A DNA stretch of 64,000 nucleotides from an uncultured Bacteroidales bacterium (lineage in GTDB: Bacteria; Bacteroidota; Bacteroidia; Bacteroidales; Muribaculaceae), in the NCBI GenBank assembly GCA_902776435.1, contig CACYQB010000006.1, positions 44,808 to 108,807 of the forward strand, written 5' to 3'. Under the pieces are notes generated by a model. It was given only the letters and a program-made list of their open reading frames with translations, was not told the origin of the DNA and did not search any database. The translations under genes and the position numbers were made by a program. Within the stretch, counting starts at the first letter, position 1. The number at the start of each line of letters is the position of its first letter. Shown piece by piece: positions 8,721 through 17,529 of the stretch.

Positions 8721-8728
8721 CAAAGGTA
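8721..8728 (-). promoter_or_regulatory. -7 element for the acyltransferase gene
   Basis: TACCTTTG on the minus strand (CAAAGGTA on plus) fits TAnnTTTG and lies 25 bases upstream of the chosen start at 8695. It excludes the longer frame start at 8848. Confidence 0.6.
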
Positions 8729-8804
8729 GCCACATTTCTTGAATCCTACCATCTGACAAACTCTTTTATTTGCACTAAATGATTTCTCATTTCGGCAGTT
8801 TATG

Positions 8805-8812
8805 TAACTTTG
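8805..8812 (+). promoter_or_regulatory. -7 element for the YhcG-like nuclease gene
   Basis: TAACTTTG matches TAnnTTTG, 27 bases before ATG 8840. It lies back to back with the minus-strand promoter at 8721-8728, making a divergent promoter region. A TTG codon at 8810 in frame with the gene falls inside this element, so it cannot be the start. Confidence 0.6.
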
Positions 8813-8839
8813 CAGAATACTATACGGAATCAGAAAAAG

Positions 8840-10015
8840 ATGGAGCAAAGGAAGATGACATCAGAAATGGGAGCGGCTGTTGAGGCTATCAAAAAGGCCA
8901 TCCTGCAAGGACAATATGAAGCAGCCAAAGGCGTGAACCGCGTGCAACTGGCTGTCTATTTCGGCATTGGAAAGTATATTTCATCTCATACCCGCAAAGG
9001 CGTTTGGGGCACTGGCGCTTTGGAGACAATCAGCCAACAGTTGCGAAAAGAGTTACCTGGGCTGAGAGGCTTCTCAGCCACACAATTGCGGGAAATGCGC
9101 CTTTTTTATGAAGAATGGGATATTCTTGACGCAAATTCATCGGTCACAACCGATGAAAATCTCTTAAGTCCAATTCTTGATACTAATTCATCGGTTGTAA
9201 CCGATGAATTGGAAAACAAGGAGCATAGCATAGACATATATCAATGTATGCAGATACCCAGTCTTAAGGAATTCCCAATAGAAGACTTTTTCAAAGTGCC
9301 GTTTTCTCACCATTCACGCATTCTTGCTGGCACTAAGGACCTCTCCGCTAGATATTATTACATTCGGCGAACAGCCGAGGAACACCTCTCAGTCGAAAGA
9401 TTAAAGAGACTCATCAAGGAAGACGCTTACGAACATCAGGAGCAAATTCCCAACAATTTTCATCAGACGCTATCTGATTCTAACATGGCCAGAAAGGCGG
9501 TGATGATGTTTAAAGATGAATATCTGCTTAATTTTATCAATGTTGAGGAAATTGGGGAGCGAGAAAGCATCGATGTGGATGAACGCGTTGTGGAACAGCA
9601 GATAGTTCACAATATCAAGAATTTTATCATGACATTTGGCCGGGATTTCTCGTTTATTGGCAATCAATATCATTTGGAGGTCTATGGCGTTGATCATTTC
9701 CCTGATTTACTATTCTTTAATCGAGAACTCTGTGCTATGGTTGTTGTGGAACTAAAAACCGGCGACTTTAAAACCTCCTATTTAGGCCAACTGATGACAT
9801 ATCTGAGGATTCTGGATGACCATGTAAAAAAGCCTCACGAAAATCCTTCAATAGGCATTGTACTATGTAAATCGGCCAATAAGGAGTACGTTGAGTATGT
9901 TATTCAAGACTATCAAAAACCGATGGGTGTGGCAACTTATTCCACATCGGCGGATATGCCTGAAAGATTGCGCAAGGCCTTGCCTGATATTGAAGAACTG
10001 AAGAAACTGCTATAA
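8840..10015 (+). CDS. YhcG-type (DUF1016) PD-(D/E)xK nuclease family protein
   Basis: The 391-residue product has an N-terminal DUF1016_N-like helical domain (residues about 5-90, with AVYFGIGKYISS, SATQLREMRLFYEEW). A variable linker at about 95-130 follows, then a C-terminal PD-(D/E)xK-like nuclease domain with HFPDLLFFN, VVVELKTGDF and YLGQLMTYLR near residues 280-325. The family is common as a stand-alone gene in Bacteroidetes. Links to restriction modules or DNA repair have been proposed, but the function is not settled. The linker contains two copies of a palindrome-bearing 51-bp segment. ATG 8840 is chosen because the upstream TTG is within the promoter. It has no restriction or methylase partner nearby. 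Confidence 0.85.
   Translation: MEQRKMTSEMGAAVEAIKKAILQGQYEAAKGVNRVQLAVYFGIGKYISSHTRKGVWGTGALETISQQLRKELPGLRGFSATQLREMRLFYEEWDILDANSSVTTDENLLSPILDTNSSVVTDELENKEHSIDIYQCMQIPSLKEFPIEDFFKVPFSHHSRILAGTKDLSARYYYIRRTAEEHLSVERLKRLIKEDAYEHQEQIPNNFHQTLSDSNMARKAVMMFKDEYLLNFINVEEIGERESIDVDERVVEQQIVHNIKNFIMTFGRDFSFIGNQYHLEVYGVDHFPDLLFFNRELCAMVVVELKTGDFKTSYLGQLMTYLRILDDHVKKPHENPSIGIVLCKSANKEYVEYVIQDYQKPMGVATYSTSADMPERLRKALPDIEELKKLL
9136..9210 (+). repeat. Duplicated palindrome inside the YhcG-like gene
   Basis: Two copies, 51 bp apart, of TTCATCGGT-4 nt-ACCGATGAA (9136-9157 and within 9185-9210). In the second copy the arms extend to 11 bp. They encode NSSVTTDE and NSSVVTDE. The 17-codon period keeps frame, so this is a linker able to gain or lose units. 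Confidence 0.8.
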
Positions 10016-10024
10016 GCAGACTGC

Positions 10025-12547
10025 TCAATTCTTTTCCAGCATTTCTTTGAGTGAGACGAAAGTGTAGCCTTTTTTCCTCAGGTCCTTGATGAGGGCGGGC
10101 AGGCGGTCGTAGAATTTCTCTGTGCGGCGCTCGTCGGTGCCCAGGTGGATCATCAGCAGGTGGCCGTTGAGCGTCTTTTCTTTCTCGCAGCGCATGATGC
10201 GGTCCCACAGCCATTTGTTGTCACGGTAGGGGTTGCCGCCAGTGATGCCGGGATAGGTGTAATCCATGCTGCTCATGGTGCCGGGCGAGAAGTTGATGAG
10301 CTGCAGCCCCATTTCATGAGCCCACGAGGCCACGGTGGCGTTGTGCCACTCGTAGGGCGGAATCATCCAAGGCGCATCCTGCGGCGTGATGCCGTATCGT
10401 GCCAGCACCTCGTAACTCTTGATGATGTCGTCACGGAATTGCTCACGCGTCACCAACAGCGAGTCGCGTTTCTCCCATGCACAATAGACCAGGTGGCCGT
10501 AGCTGTGACTGCCCACGTAATGGCCGCCGTCGATGAGCCGCTGCACCACGTCAGGATAGAGGTCAAAGAAGCGCCCCGTGAAAAAGAACGCGCCCCTTAT
10601 GCCCTGCTTGTTGAGCGTGGTGATGATGCGGTCAGCGCCATCGGCACGGTCGTCGGCAGTGAACACGAGGCAGATCTGCTTCCTAGCGGTGTCGCCTCTC
10701 ACGATGGCCCCCTCGTCCCATAGGAAATGACCGCTCTCTCCCCTACCTTCCGTCTCGTAGAATGAGAACGGGAAGGTCAGCGAGGCCGTGCCGTCCATCG
10801 TGGGTTCGTTGGTGCTGTAGTCATGGGTATTGTCGTGATAAACCACGTCACCCGGTTGGAACAGGTCATAGGTGTTACCCTCGATATTGATCATATCGTC
10901 GGCCAGGTTCACGCCCTTGAGGCTATTGAATATCGTGGCATAGACAGGGCCGTCCACCAGTCCGCCCGTGGGCATGCCGACGCGCTCCATCACAAAGTTG
11001 CTGTGGGTCGCATGAGGATAGGTGCCGCTACGGGGCAGTTCCACAATCATGCTCGTTCCCCACGGGTTGCAGCCCAATAGCCAGTCGCGCAGGGCACCCT
11101 CCATCTCCTCAAACTGGCGGTCACCCGTCAACTGGCGGTACAGGATGCACTGGGTGAGCATCGCTGTGGTGAGGTTATTGCTGCACCAGATGCCCGGCAC
11201 ACCCCACAAGAAGGGGTTGCCCGTTTGCTCGGCACGTCCCTTGACGCGCTCGATGCCCGCGCGGATATTGCGGATGAATTCGGCTTGCAGACGTTTGTTC
11301 CCGCACGTTTCCTGAGCCACTCTCACATGGCCCATGTTCATGAACGGATACCATTGGTAATGACGGGCACTGTCGGCACCCATCCACGGCGTGACGGGTT
11401 CGCGACGGCCATATTCCACTGCCTGCGCCAGATATTTCTCGTCGCCTGTAGCATGAAACAGTTCAATCGCTCCCAGTTCCATGTCATCGACCCAGTTGTC
11501 TTCCTCGTAGATGTAGGGCGAAACGACGCTCACCGTCTGGGTATTGCCTGGCTTGTCAATGCCCACCTGGTAGGCATCAGCGGCCTTGCGACCAATCTTG
11601 GCGGCAAAATCGGGATAATAGGGTGCTAACACCTGTGCTCCCAAGGCAAAGTCGCTGGCAAACTTGCCCGCCGTGCTGGCCGCGCCCATGGTCGCGTTCA
11701 TGAACTTGCCGCGCTGTTGCGGCTTGCCGTCGATGTAATAGACAGGGCGGCCGTTGTTGGGTCCCCAGCCATAGTCGGCTGGATCGTCCTTGGGCAACTT
11801 CATGCCGATGTGGTCTCGGTCATCGGCAATCTGGTTGTAGAGTTCACCCTTACTGGGATTCATCTTATCAAGCCATGTGAGACCCCAATAGATTTCATCG
11901 ATGATGTCAGGGATGCCGTTGGCCCCCTTGAGGCCGTTGGCCTGGTAATGGTCACCGAAGGCTGTCGGGCACTGCTGCCAGGCAAGCATCATCTGGTAGA
12001 TGGCGTTGGCGCTCGTGGTGGTATATTGCAACAGGTCGGCAGCATCATGCCAGCCGCCCCTCACGTCGATGTGCTGCCCCTCCTTGTCGGGGTGATAGCG
12101 CACGTAGGCATCCTTGACGTGGCAACTGTCGCGCTGGAATGGGTTAAAGCCGCACCGCTGCTGACGCATGTAGTTGAGCACAAAGTCGGCTGTGCCATCC
12201 CACACGCGTCTGTTAACGGGAAATACGGGCGACTCGATGCCACATGCCACGATGCGGTAAGCGCCCTCGTCATGAAAGTCGCTGAAGTCCAGCCTGCACG
12301 TCGCCTGCATCTGTCCCCAGGGTCCCATCTCGCGGGTGGAGGTCGAGCGATAAACCGTCTTGCCCGTATAGGCATCTACCAATTCAAACTCGCCCACCCG
12401 CACCGGCTCCTGACTCATGAGCACGGCCACCTTGGTCGCCTGGGGCAAGTATCCCAATTGGTTAATGCGTATCCACCCAGCGGCCTGAGCCATCAAGCAG
12501 GCCATCGTCACCATGGCCACTATGCTAAACCGTTTGAAGTCTGCCAT
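10025..12547 (-). CDS. Secreted GH9 endoglucanase-like enzyme fused to a NodB deacetylase-like domain
   Basis: The 840-residue product has a signal peptide (VAMVTMACLMAQAAGW), then an N-terminal Ig-like GH9 accessory domain (IRINQLGYLPQATKVAVL, about residues 25-110), then a GH9 (alpha/alpha)6 catalytic domain to about residue 600. The GGWHDAADLLQY segment carries the catalytic aspartates, and a late NEPTMDGTASL segment likely carries the acid glutamate. From about 603 to the end is a polysaccharide-deacetylase fold with VFTADD, GSHSYGH (metal histidines) and PPYEWHN. The canonical TFDDG motif is altered to FTADDR and the R of RxPY is missing, so esterase activity is uncertain. It probably acts on beta-glucan with acetylated side groups at the cell surface or in the periplasm. 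Its stop lies only 9 bases from the end of the convergent YhcG gene. Confidence 0.88.
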   Translation of the reverse strand: MADFKRFSIVAMVTMACLMAQAAGWIRINQLGYLPQATKVAVLMSQEPVRVGEFELVDAYTGKTVYRSTSTREMGPWGQMQATCRLDFSDFHDEGAYRIVACGIESPVFPVNRRVWDGTADFVLNYMRQQRCGFNPFQRDSCHVKDAYVRYHPDKEGQHIDVRGGWHDAADLLQYTTTSANAIYQMMLAWQQCPTAFGDHYQANGLKGANGIPDIIDEIYWGLTWLDKMNPSKGELYNQIADDRDHIGMKLPKDDPADYGWGPNNGRPVYYIDGKPQQRGKFMNATMGAASTAGKFASDFALGAQVLAPYYPDFAAKIGRKAADAYQVGIDKPGNTQTVSVVSPYIYEEDNWVDDMELGAIELFHATGDEKYLAQAVEYGRREPVTPWMGADSARHYQWYPFMNMGHVRVAQETCGNKRLQAEFIRNIRAGIERVKGRAEQTGNPFLWGVPGIWCSNNLTTAMLTQCILYRQLTGDRQFEEMEGALRDWLLGCNPWGTSMIVELPRSGTYPHATHSNFVMERVGMPTGGLVDGPVYATIFNSLKGVNLADDMINIEGNTYDLFQPGDVVYHDNTHDYSTNEPTMDGTASLTFPFSFYETEGRGESGHFLWDEGAIVRGDTARKQICLVFTADDRADGADRIITTLNKQGIRGAFFFTGRFFDLYPDVVQRLIDGGHYVGSHSYGHLVYCAWEKRDSLLVTREQFRDDIIKSYEVLARYGITPQDAPWMIPPYEWHNATVASWAHEMGLQLINFSPGTMSSMDYTYPGITGGNPYRDNKWLWDRIMRCEKEKTLNGHLLMIHLGTDERRTEKFYDRLPALIKDLRKKGYTFVSLKEMLEKN

Positions 12548-12584
12548 ATTGTTATATTTGAGATGTACGTTTTTTCTTCAACGG

Positions 12585-12615
12585 CAAAATTAAAGAAAAA
12601 CGGGCGCAGTGCAAA
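12585..12615 (-). promoter_or_regulatory. Promoter of the GH9-NodB gene
   Basis: On the minus strand TTTG (12615-12612) and TAATTTTG (12592-12585) are 19 bases apart, a full match to the Bacteroidetes promoter layout, about 38 bases before the start codon. Confidence 0.75.
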
Positions 12616-12648
12616 ATCATTCTTGTCGCACCCCTCAAAAAAAGTCTA

Positions 12649-12674
12649 TGCCCAAACACGTGAGCATTTGGGCA
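12649..12674. other. Hairpin between the GH9-NodB and LRR-dockerin genes
   Basis: TGCCCAAA at 12649-12656 and TTTGGGCA at 12667-12674 form an 8-bp stem with a 10-nt loop. It lies upstream of the GH9-NodB promoter and downstream of the minus-strand LRR gene, so it could end that gene's transcript. A second small palindrome, GACAC-AA-GTGTC, is at 12779-12790, nearer the stop. No strong T-run follows either. Confidence 0.4.
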
Positions 12675-12807
12675 CACAAGATTATAATACCAGTCGTAAT
12701 ATTATATTAGATAAATTCGTGAAATTCGCATTAGCCCCGCAGGGTTCAGAGGCACTTATTATTCCCTTATTTTAACGGGACACAAGTGTCTTAATATATA
12801 AAACAAA

Positions 12808-14511
12808 TCAGTTACCTCCTAACAGCATGTCGATGAGCGCAGTGACATCCTTGATGGTTACCGTGCCATCGCCATCCACGTCGCAGTATGCGGGCAATTC
12901 GCCTCCACTCAATAGTGTATCGATAAGCCCCGTCACATCTTTAATCGCGATGTTGCCATCACCATCCACATCACCAGGGCCAGCCCCGATAAACGGAACA
13001 ATGTGCGTGAACCTGCCCCACTCCTCATGAGCCCGATAAGCCTCAATAGACTCATTCGGCACATACAGTTTAACGGTCTCATAATTTGAATAATCGTCTC
13101 CCGTACTCAAGAGATCAGAAGCGGTTGGCGGCGTGATACTCTTGCATGTGATATCAACTAAATGCCTATTGTAATAAAAGACATAATATCCAAGAGCCTC
13201 GACCGATGCAGGAAGGACAACGTGTTTCAAAGCAGTCTTTCTGAAGGCATTATGTCCTATAGTTGTAACCGAAGAGCCAATTCTAACATCTTCAAGCAAT
13301 TCACAATTCAGAAATGCAGCATCTCCAATAGAAAGGATATTGTCTGGAATAACGATGTCAGTCAGATGTAACCCGGAGGTGTACCCCCCGAAGCTATGGT
13401 CACCTAGGGCAGTTACTGTCAAAGGAATGTCAGTGCTCAAAAAACCGCATACCAGCGTGTTAGTCGCAGTTTCGATAATCGCATTACAATTGTCTCGCGA
13501 GTCATAGGTCGGATTATTTTCATCCACTCGGATAGATAAAAGGTCATTGCATCCTGAGAAGGCTGTAGAAGCTATGTAATCTACAGACGCAGGTATAAAA
13601 ATGCTTTCCAAACCTGTTTCACAAAATGCCTCAAATTCAATTCTTGTAATTGTATTGGGTAAACTGATACTCTTCAAGGAAGTATACCCAGCAAATGCAT
13701 CTGCTCTAATTGCATCTACAGTATAAACTTTGCCGTCATACTCCACCGTCTCAGGAATAATCAAATCGCCAGAATAGGTGCTACTATACTCAGAAGTCAT
13801 ACCCGCTACTTCAACGAAAGAAGAATGACCACTTCTTTCATAAATTATCCCATCTTTATCAAAAGGAGGCGGTGTGAACATGCTTTCATCAACAGTAACA
13901 TATAGTTGAATCATACGGCTTCTCCGCAGACCTGGTGATTCTGCATAAGCCCTAATTAAATAAATGCCATTTGTATATATAAGAAATGAATATTCTGGAT
14001 CACCAAACACACCTTGATATAAAACACAGCCATCCATAGTATCCAAAATATCATAATAAACTTCCGCATATTCCTCGTGTCGGATTATTACAACTGCACA
14101 CTCATAATCATAATCAATGTACCATTCAATTATTGGGTCACAGGTTCTTTCTGGAACATTGTAATCATAGGAAACCCATTCTGACGGCGTCTTACCGCTA
14201 CACTGAGCGTAAGCCTCAACCGTAACAGTTTCATCGTCATAATCAAACAATTCTAACGTATAAACATATCCGCCCCCATCTAGTGGAACACTACCCATGT
14301 ACTCACCATTGATGGAGAAAAAGATCTCTGCACCTTCCTCGGCAGTAAATTGGAAAGAGACATGATTAAGATCGTCATCTTCGATAACAGTAATTTCTGG
14401 TGCCGCTGTTTGCTCCGGTTGATCTTGAGCCGTAATAACTGCTGTTGACGCGACGATTGCCAACAAGGTTAAGAGTAGATGTTTTATCATAATACTTTGT
14501 GTATGCCGCAT
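12808..14511 (-). CDS. Secreted BspA-type LRR_5 protein with dockerin pair
   Basis: The 567-residue product has a signal peptide (MIKHLLLTLLAIVASTAVITA), an Ig/beta-rich N-terminal half (to about residue 210), then BspA-type LRR_5 repeats with cores such as LKSISLPNTITRIE, ITVIPDNILSIGDAAFLNC-like strands and VRIGSSVTTIGHNAF (about 230-480). It ends in two dockerin-like EF-hands (DVDGDGNIAIKDVTGLID and DVDGDGTVTIKDVTALID). It is probably displayed on the cell surface. Two in-frame ATGs are possible: 14511, preceded by AGGAGG at good spacing, and 14490, which gives a tidier signal peptide. Shine-Dalgarno sites are rarely used in Bacteroidetes, so the choice stays open. Confidence 0.85.
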   Translation of the reverse strand: MRHTQSIMIKHLLLTLLAIVASTAVITAQDQPEQTAAPEITVIEDDDLNHVSFQFTAEEGAEIFFSINGEYMGSVPLDGGGYVYTLELFDYDDETVTVEAYAQCSGKTPSEWVSYDYNVPERTCDPIIEWYIDYDYECAVVIIRHEEYAEVYYDILDTMDGCVLYQGVFGDPEYSFLIYTNGIYLIRAYAESPGLRRSRMIQLYVTVDESMFTPPPFDKDGIIYERSGHSSFVEVAGMTSEYSSTYSGDLIIPETVEYDGKVYTVDAIRADAFAGYTSLKSISLPNTITRIEFEAFCETGLESIFIPASVDYIASTAFSGCNDLLSIRVDENNPTYDSRDNCNAIIETATNTLVCGFLSTDIPLTVTALGDHSFGGYTSGLHLTDIVIPDNILSIGDAAFLNCELLEDVRIGSSVTTIGHNAFRKTALKHVVLPASVEALGYYVFYYNRHLVDITCKSITPPTASDLLSTGDDYSNYETVKLYVPNESIEAYRAHEEWGRFTHIVPFIGAGPGDVDGDGNIAIKDVTGLIDTLLSGGELPAYCDVDGDGTVTIKDVTALIDMLLGGN

Positions 14512-14968
14512 GCTGGCCCTCCTCAGTGCGGCGGATTGGGGCCCTCATACCCCGTTAGACTGAAAGCGTGAGGACAATGATCTAAATATTACCGATTCAC
14601 CATTTGGCTCATGAATGGTTAGACACGCTTCTATTTCATAATCTTCTGTCGCAAGGCTCAACTACCCGCGACAGGTCTCTGCAAATTTATTCTACCCACA
14701 CCACAAAAACAAGTAAATCTTCCATAAAATCGCAATAATTGACGATATTTCTATAAGAGTGTCTAATTTTTTTACAGTTTTTTCAAGAATGGGCCTTTAC
14801 TGATGCTCTTATTAAATAAGATAGTTATCAAATAGCAAATTGTTATTTTATTTGGTTTTCTTTAACAAATAGTTGCATAGTAGGTTTTTTGTATATACCT
14901 TTGTCGCTCGGATTCAAGTGATTGACTCCACTTTTTTTGTAATCATGTTTAAACCTAAGTAATCAGTG
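14512..14968. promoter_or_regulatory. Divergent regulatory region with a long structured leader
   Basis: This 457-bp stretch has no gene. A minus-strand -7 element TAAATTTG (14689-14682) would start the LRR gene's transcript near 14675, leaving a leader of about 160 nt. In that leader the minus strand holds several pairings: GTCGC with GCGAC (plus-strand 14648-14672), GAAGCGTG with CACGCTTTC, an inner ACCATT with AATGGT hairpin, and GGGG with CCCC. Together these suggest a folded, possibly regulatory RNA. On the plus strand TTGC at 14873-14876 and TACCTTTG at 14896-14903 (19 apart) form the promoter of the 14969 gene. The rest is A+T-rich with nothing recognised. Confidence 0.6.
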
Positions 14969-16240
14969 ATGAAGAAGTTTTACGTTGTTTTTTGCTTGCT
15001 GGTAGTAGCTATGATGGCAAATGCTGAATATGCTGGACCAGGTTTTTATCGTGTTCACAATGCTGGTTCTGATTCCTATATCAGCATCAAGGGTACCTCA
15101 TTCATATGGTCACCCGATCCCGATGCATTCTGGACATGCATCAAGATGATGCCCGCTGCCGACCAGGCACACGTGAGTGATGCCGGTTCGTTGATTTACA
15201 TTCCTGGATTGGTGCAGACGAGTCTGTACGCACAGGGTGTGGATACTTACTCGTTGACCGAACTGTATATGGATGTCGATACCGCTAAGGTTATTGAGGG
15301 CGGGCTACCCACCTATGTAGCTACGACCCAAGTATGGGTTACCCTGAACGGCACAGAAAGACTCATGACGTGTTATTTCCGCGACCAGGGCAGTGGTTTG
15401 ACAGCTGGCTTTTCAGACAAGAAAGAAGCCCGCTGGTGGATTGAGCCCGTCAACGAGGAGTCGATTGAGACATCCTACTTTGGAGTTCAGCCGGTCAACG
15501 AGAATGTGAAGGATGCTGATGGCATGTACTGGACGTCGCTGTGCTGCGACTTCCCCTTCCTGATTCCCGCTGAGGGCGGTGTTGAAGGTGCTTATGCAGT
15601 ACACCAGGTACAACAGGACGTGGATGGCTCGTGCTATGCCTCAGTCATCAAGGTCTATGGCCAGGGCGAGGTAGTTCCTGCCGCAACCCCTGTTCTGCTC
15701 AAGTGTGCAGCCCCCACCGCTGCTGGCAACAAGCTGATTCCCACGGGCGAAATTGCCAACAACAGGTCTTTCCCCCTTGTGAACGGAATGCTCAGGGGCA
15801 ATTACTTCAGCTCTTACATCAATCACATGAGCATTAACGTGCTTGAGACCGACCTCATGTGCGAATATGTGCCCGAACAGGCTACACCCGCGACGGCCGA
15901 GAATTTGGAATTGGGCGTTGATGCCGAAGGCCGCCTGGGATTCTACCCCAAGACTGATGGCGAGTATATGGACGCCAACACAGCCTGGTTAAGCATCGAG
16001 AACCTCGACAAGGAGGGCGTGACCTCGGTCTATCTCTATGAGATTGTTCTGGGCGACACCAATGGCGACGGTGTGACGACCATCAAGGACGTGACCTACC
16101 TCATCGACTATCTGTTAGGCTCCAACGACACCCGTGGCATCGGGAACACGTTGTGCGCCGACGTGGACGGCAACGGCAAGATTACCATCAAGGACGTCAC
16201 AGCCCTCATCGACATGCTCCTCGGCAGTTCAGCCCAGTAA
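14969..16240 (+). CDS. Secreted protein of unknown function with dockerin pair
   Basis: The 423-residue product begins with a signal peptide (MKKFYVVFCLLVVAMMANA). It continues with about 340 residues without a domain I recognise: a beta-rich, tyrosine- and tryptophan-bearing region starting AEYAGPGFYRVHNAGS that looks like a lectin-like or ricin-type fold, though this is a guess. The C-terminus holds two dockerin-like EF-hands (DTNGDGVTTIKDVTYLID and DVDGNGKITIKDVTALID). ATG 14969 is preferred over the in-frame GTG at 14966. It is expressed from the promoter at 14873-14903 and followed by a strong hairpin at 16268. It probably works outside the cell with the other dockerin proteins. Confidence 0.75.
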   Translation: MKKFYVVFCLLVVAMMANAEYAGPGFYRVHNAGSDSYISIKGTSFIWSPDPDAFWTCIKMMPAADQAHVSDAGSLIYIPGLVQTSLYAQGVDTYSLTELYMDVDTAKVIEGGLPTYVATTQVWVTLNGTERLMTCYFRDQGSGLTAGFSDKKEARWWIEPVNEESIETSYFGVQPVNENVKDADGMYWTSLCCDFPFLIPAEGGVEGAYAVHQVQQDVDGSCYASVIKVYGQGEVVPAATPVLLKCAAPTAAGNKLIPTGEIANNRSFPLVNGMLRGNYFSSYINHMSINVLETDLMCEYVPEQATPATAENLELGVDAEGRLGFYPKTDGEYMDANTAWLSIENLDKEGVTSVYLYEIVLGDTNGDGVTTIKDVTYLIDYLLGSNDTRGIGNTLCADVDGNGKITIKDVTALIDMLLGSSAQ

Positions 16241-16267
16241 AGAGCAACCGCACCTCTCCTCCACACA

Positions 16268-16309
16268 ATCAGCATCCGCATTCGTGACACCACGGACGCG
16301 GATGCTGAT
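16268..16309. terminator. Bidirectional terminator hairpin
   Basis: ATCAGCATCCGC (16268-16279) pairs with GCGGATGCTGAT (16298-16309), a perfect 12-bp stem. The loop contains its own small CGTG/CACG stem, and CACTTTTAAT follows. It lies between convergent genes ending at 16240 and 16396. Confidence 0.8.
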
Positions 16310-16319
16310 GCACTTTTAA

Positions 16320-16372
16320 TCGGCCTAATGGCCGAGAAATTAATAATGTTTTATTTCTCGCGTGAAGCGCGA
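16320..16372. repeat. Two small palindromes before the chromate transporter stop
   Basis: TCGGCC-4 nt-GGCCGA at 16320-16335 and TCGCGTGAAGCGCGA at 16358-16372. The second is almost the same as TCGCGCGAAGCGCGA at 60882-60896, so it seems to be a short dispersed palindrome. Confidence 0.55.
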
Positions 16373-16395
16373 TTTGCTTTTAGAGTCATTGGTTG

Positions 16396-16938
16396 TCAGA
16401 AGACGAGCAGACCAACGATGCCGGCGAGGATAATGACCAGGATGGGGTGAAGACGCGTGAAATAGACAAAGCAGAACGAGGCGACACAGATGGCGATGGT
16501 GATGATGCGCTCGCTGGCCAGGTAACCAAAGTTCTCGCTGTTCATCAGCAACAGGGCCGCCGATGCGATAAGCCCCACCACAACAGGACGCAGGCCCATA
16601 AAGGCGCCCTTGATAAAGGGGCTCTGACGATGCCGCTCGATGTAGTGGGCAGCAATGAGGGTGAGGATAAACGGGGGCAGCACCACAGTGATTGTGGTCA
16701 CCAGCGAACCGAGGACGCTACCCGTGACAACGTAGCCGATGTAGGTGGCGCTGTTGATGCCGATGGGACCAGGAGTCATCTGCGAAATGGCGACAATGTC
16801 GGTAAACATCTGGCTGCTGATCCATCCCGAATCCACAACCTCGCGCTGGATGAGCGAGAGCATGGCATAGCCGCCACCGAAGCCGAACAGCCCGATTTTC
16901 AGGTATGCCCAGATGAGTTTCAGGTAATTATCAAGCAT
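16396..16938 (-). CDS. Chromate transporter family protein, second subunit-like half
   Basis: The 180-residue product has five or six membrane spans and the family marks GLFGFGGGYAMLSLIQREVV near the N-terminus and MTPGPIGIN in the middle. In Bacteroidetes ChrA is encoded as two half-size proteins that probably work as a pair. The family is best known for chromate efflux, but the natural substrate here is unknown. The start overlaps the stop of the upstream half by 8 bases, which suggests coupled translation. It is the last gene of the ileS operon. Confidence 0.85.
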   Translation of the reverse strand: MLDNYLKLIWAYLKIGLFGFGGGYAMLSLIQREVVDSGWISSQMFTDIVAISQMTPGPIGINSATYIGYVVTGSVLGSLVTTITVVLPPFILTLIAAHYIERHRQSPFIKGAFMGLRPVVVGLIASAALLLMNSENFGYLASERIITIAICVASFCFVYFTRLHPILVIILAGIVGLLVF

Positions 16939-17509
16939 CGTTGGCCTCCTTTCCGTTACTGCCTTTCAACAGCGTGTGCATGTAATAGATATATCCGCCG
17001 ACAGCCCCTAACACGATGTAGATGATGGGGTTGGAGACATAGGGCAACTTGCTGTAGATGAGTAGCGCCACAGCCACAGGGATAATGATGGTTTTCCAAT
17101 TGATGCCAGCCGCCTTGGCCGTCGTCAACACGGGAGCGATAATCAGAGCGACCACAGCGGGACGGATGCCCTTGAAAATGCGACTCACGATGGCGTTGTT
17201 CTTGATGGTCTCAGGCGTGAGGAAGATGGCAATGGCCAGAATCATCAGGAACGACGGCAGGATGGTTCCGATCGCGGCACACACGCTGCCCTTGATGCCC
17301 TTGAGCCTGTCGCCGACGACGACACTGATGTTCACGGCAAGAATGCCGGGCATGGACTGAGCCACGGCGAGCAGGTCTAAAAAATCCTCAAGTTCCAGCC
17401 AGTGATGCTTGTCGACAATCTCCCGCTGGATGATGCTGATCATCGCCCATCCACCACCAAAGGTGAACGCTCCAATTTTGCAGAACGTCAGGAACAGTTG
17501 CCAGTACAT
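16931..17509 (-). CDS. Chromate transporter family protein, first subunit-like half
   Basis: The 192-residue product is the partner of the downstream half. It has GAFTFGGGWAMISIIQREIV at the N-terminus and SMPGILAVNISVVVGDRLKG in the middle, with five or six membrane spans. It starts 20 bases after the DUF4296 lipoprotein gene. It probably resides in the inner membrane and forms a transporter with the other half. Confidence 0.85.
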   Translation of the reverse strand: MYWQLFLTFCKIGAFTFGGGWAMISIIQREIVDKHHWLELEDFLDLLAVAQSMPGILAVNISVVVGDRLKGIKGSVCAAIGTILPSFLMILAIAIFLTPETIKNNAIVSRIFKGIRPAVVALIIAPVLTTAKAAGINWKTIIIPVAVALLIYSKLPYVSNPIIYIVLGAVGGYIYYMHTLLKGSNGKEANDA

Positions 17510-17529
17510 TTCAGTTTACAGTTATTGTG

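Noticed and set aside
8810-8839. TTG 8810 as start of the YhcG-like gene
   Set aside because: The codon lies inside the -7 element TAACTTTG; ATG 8840 follows at a suitable distance.
11717-12775. A 352-codon plus-strand open frame opposite the GH9-NodB gene
   Set aside because: Antisense shadow; composition mirrors the real gene and it runs through the minus-strand promoter.
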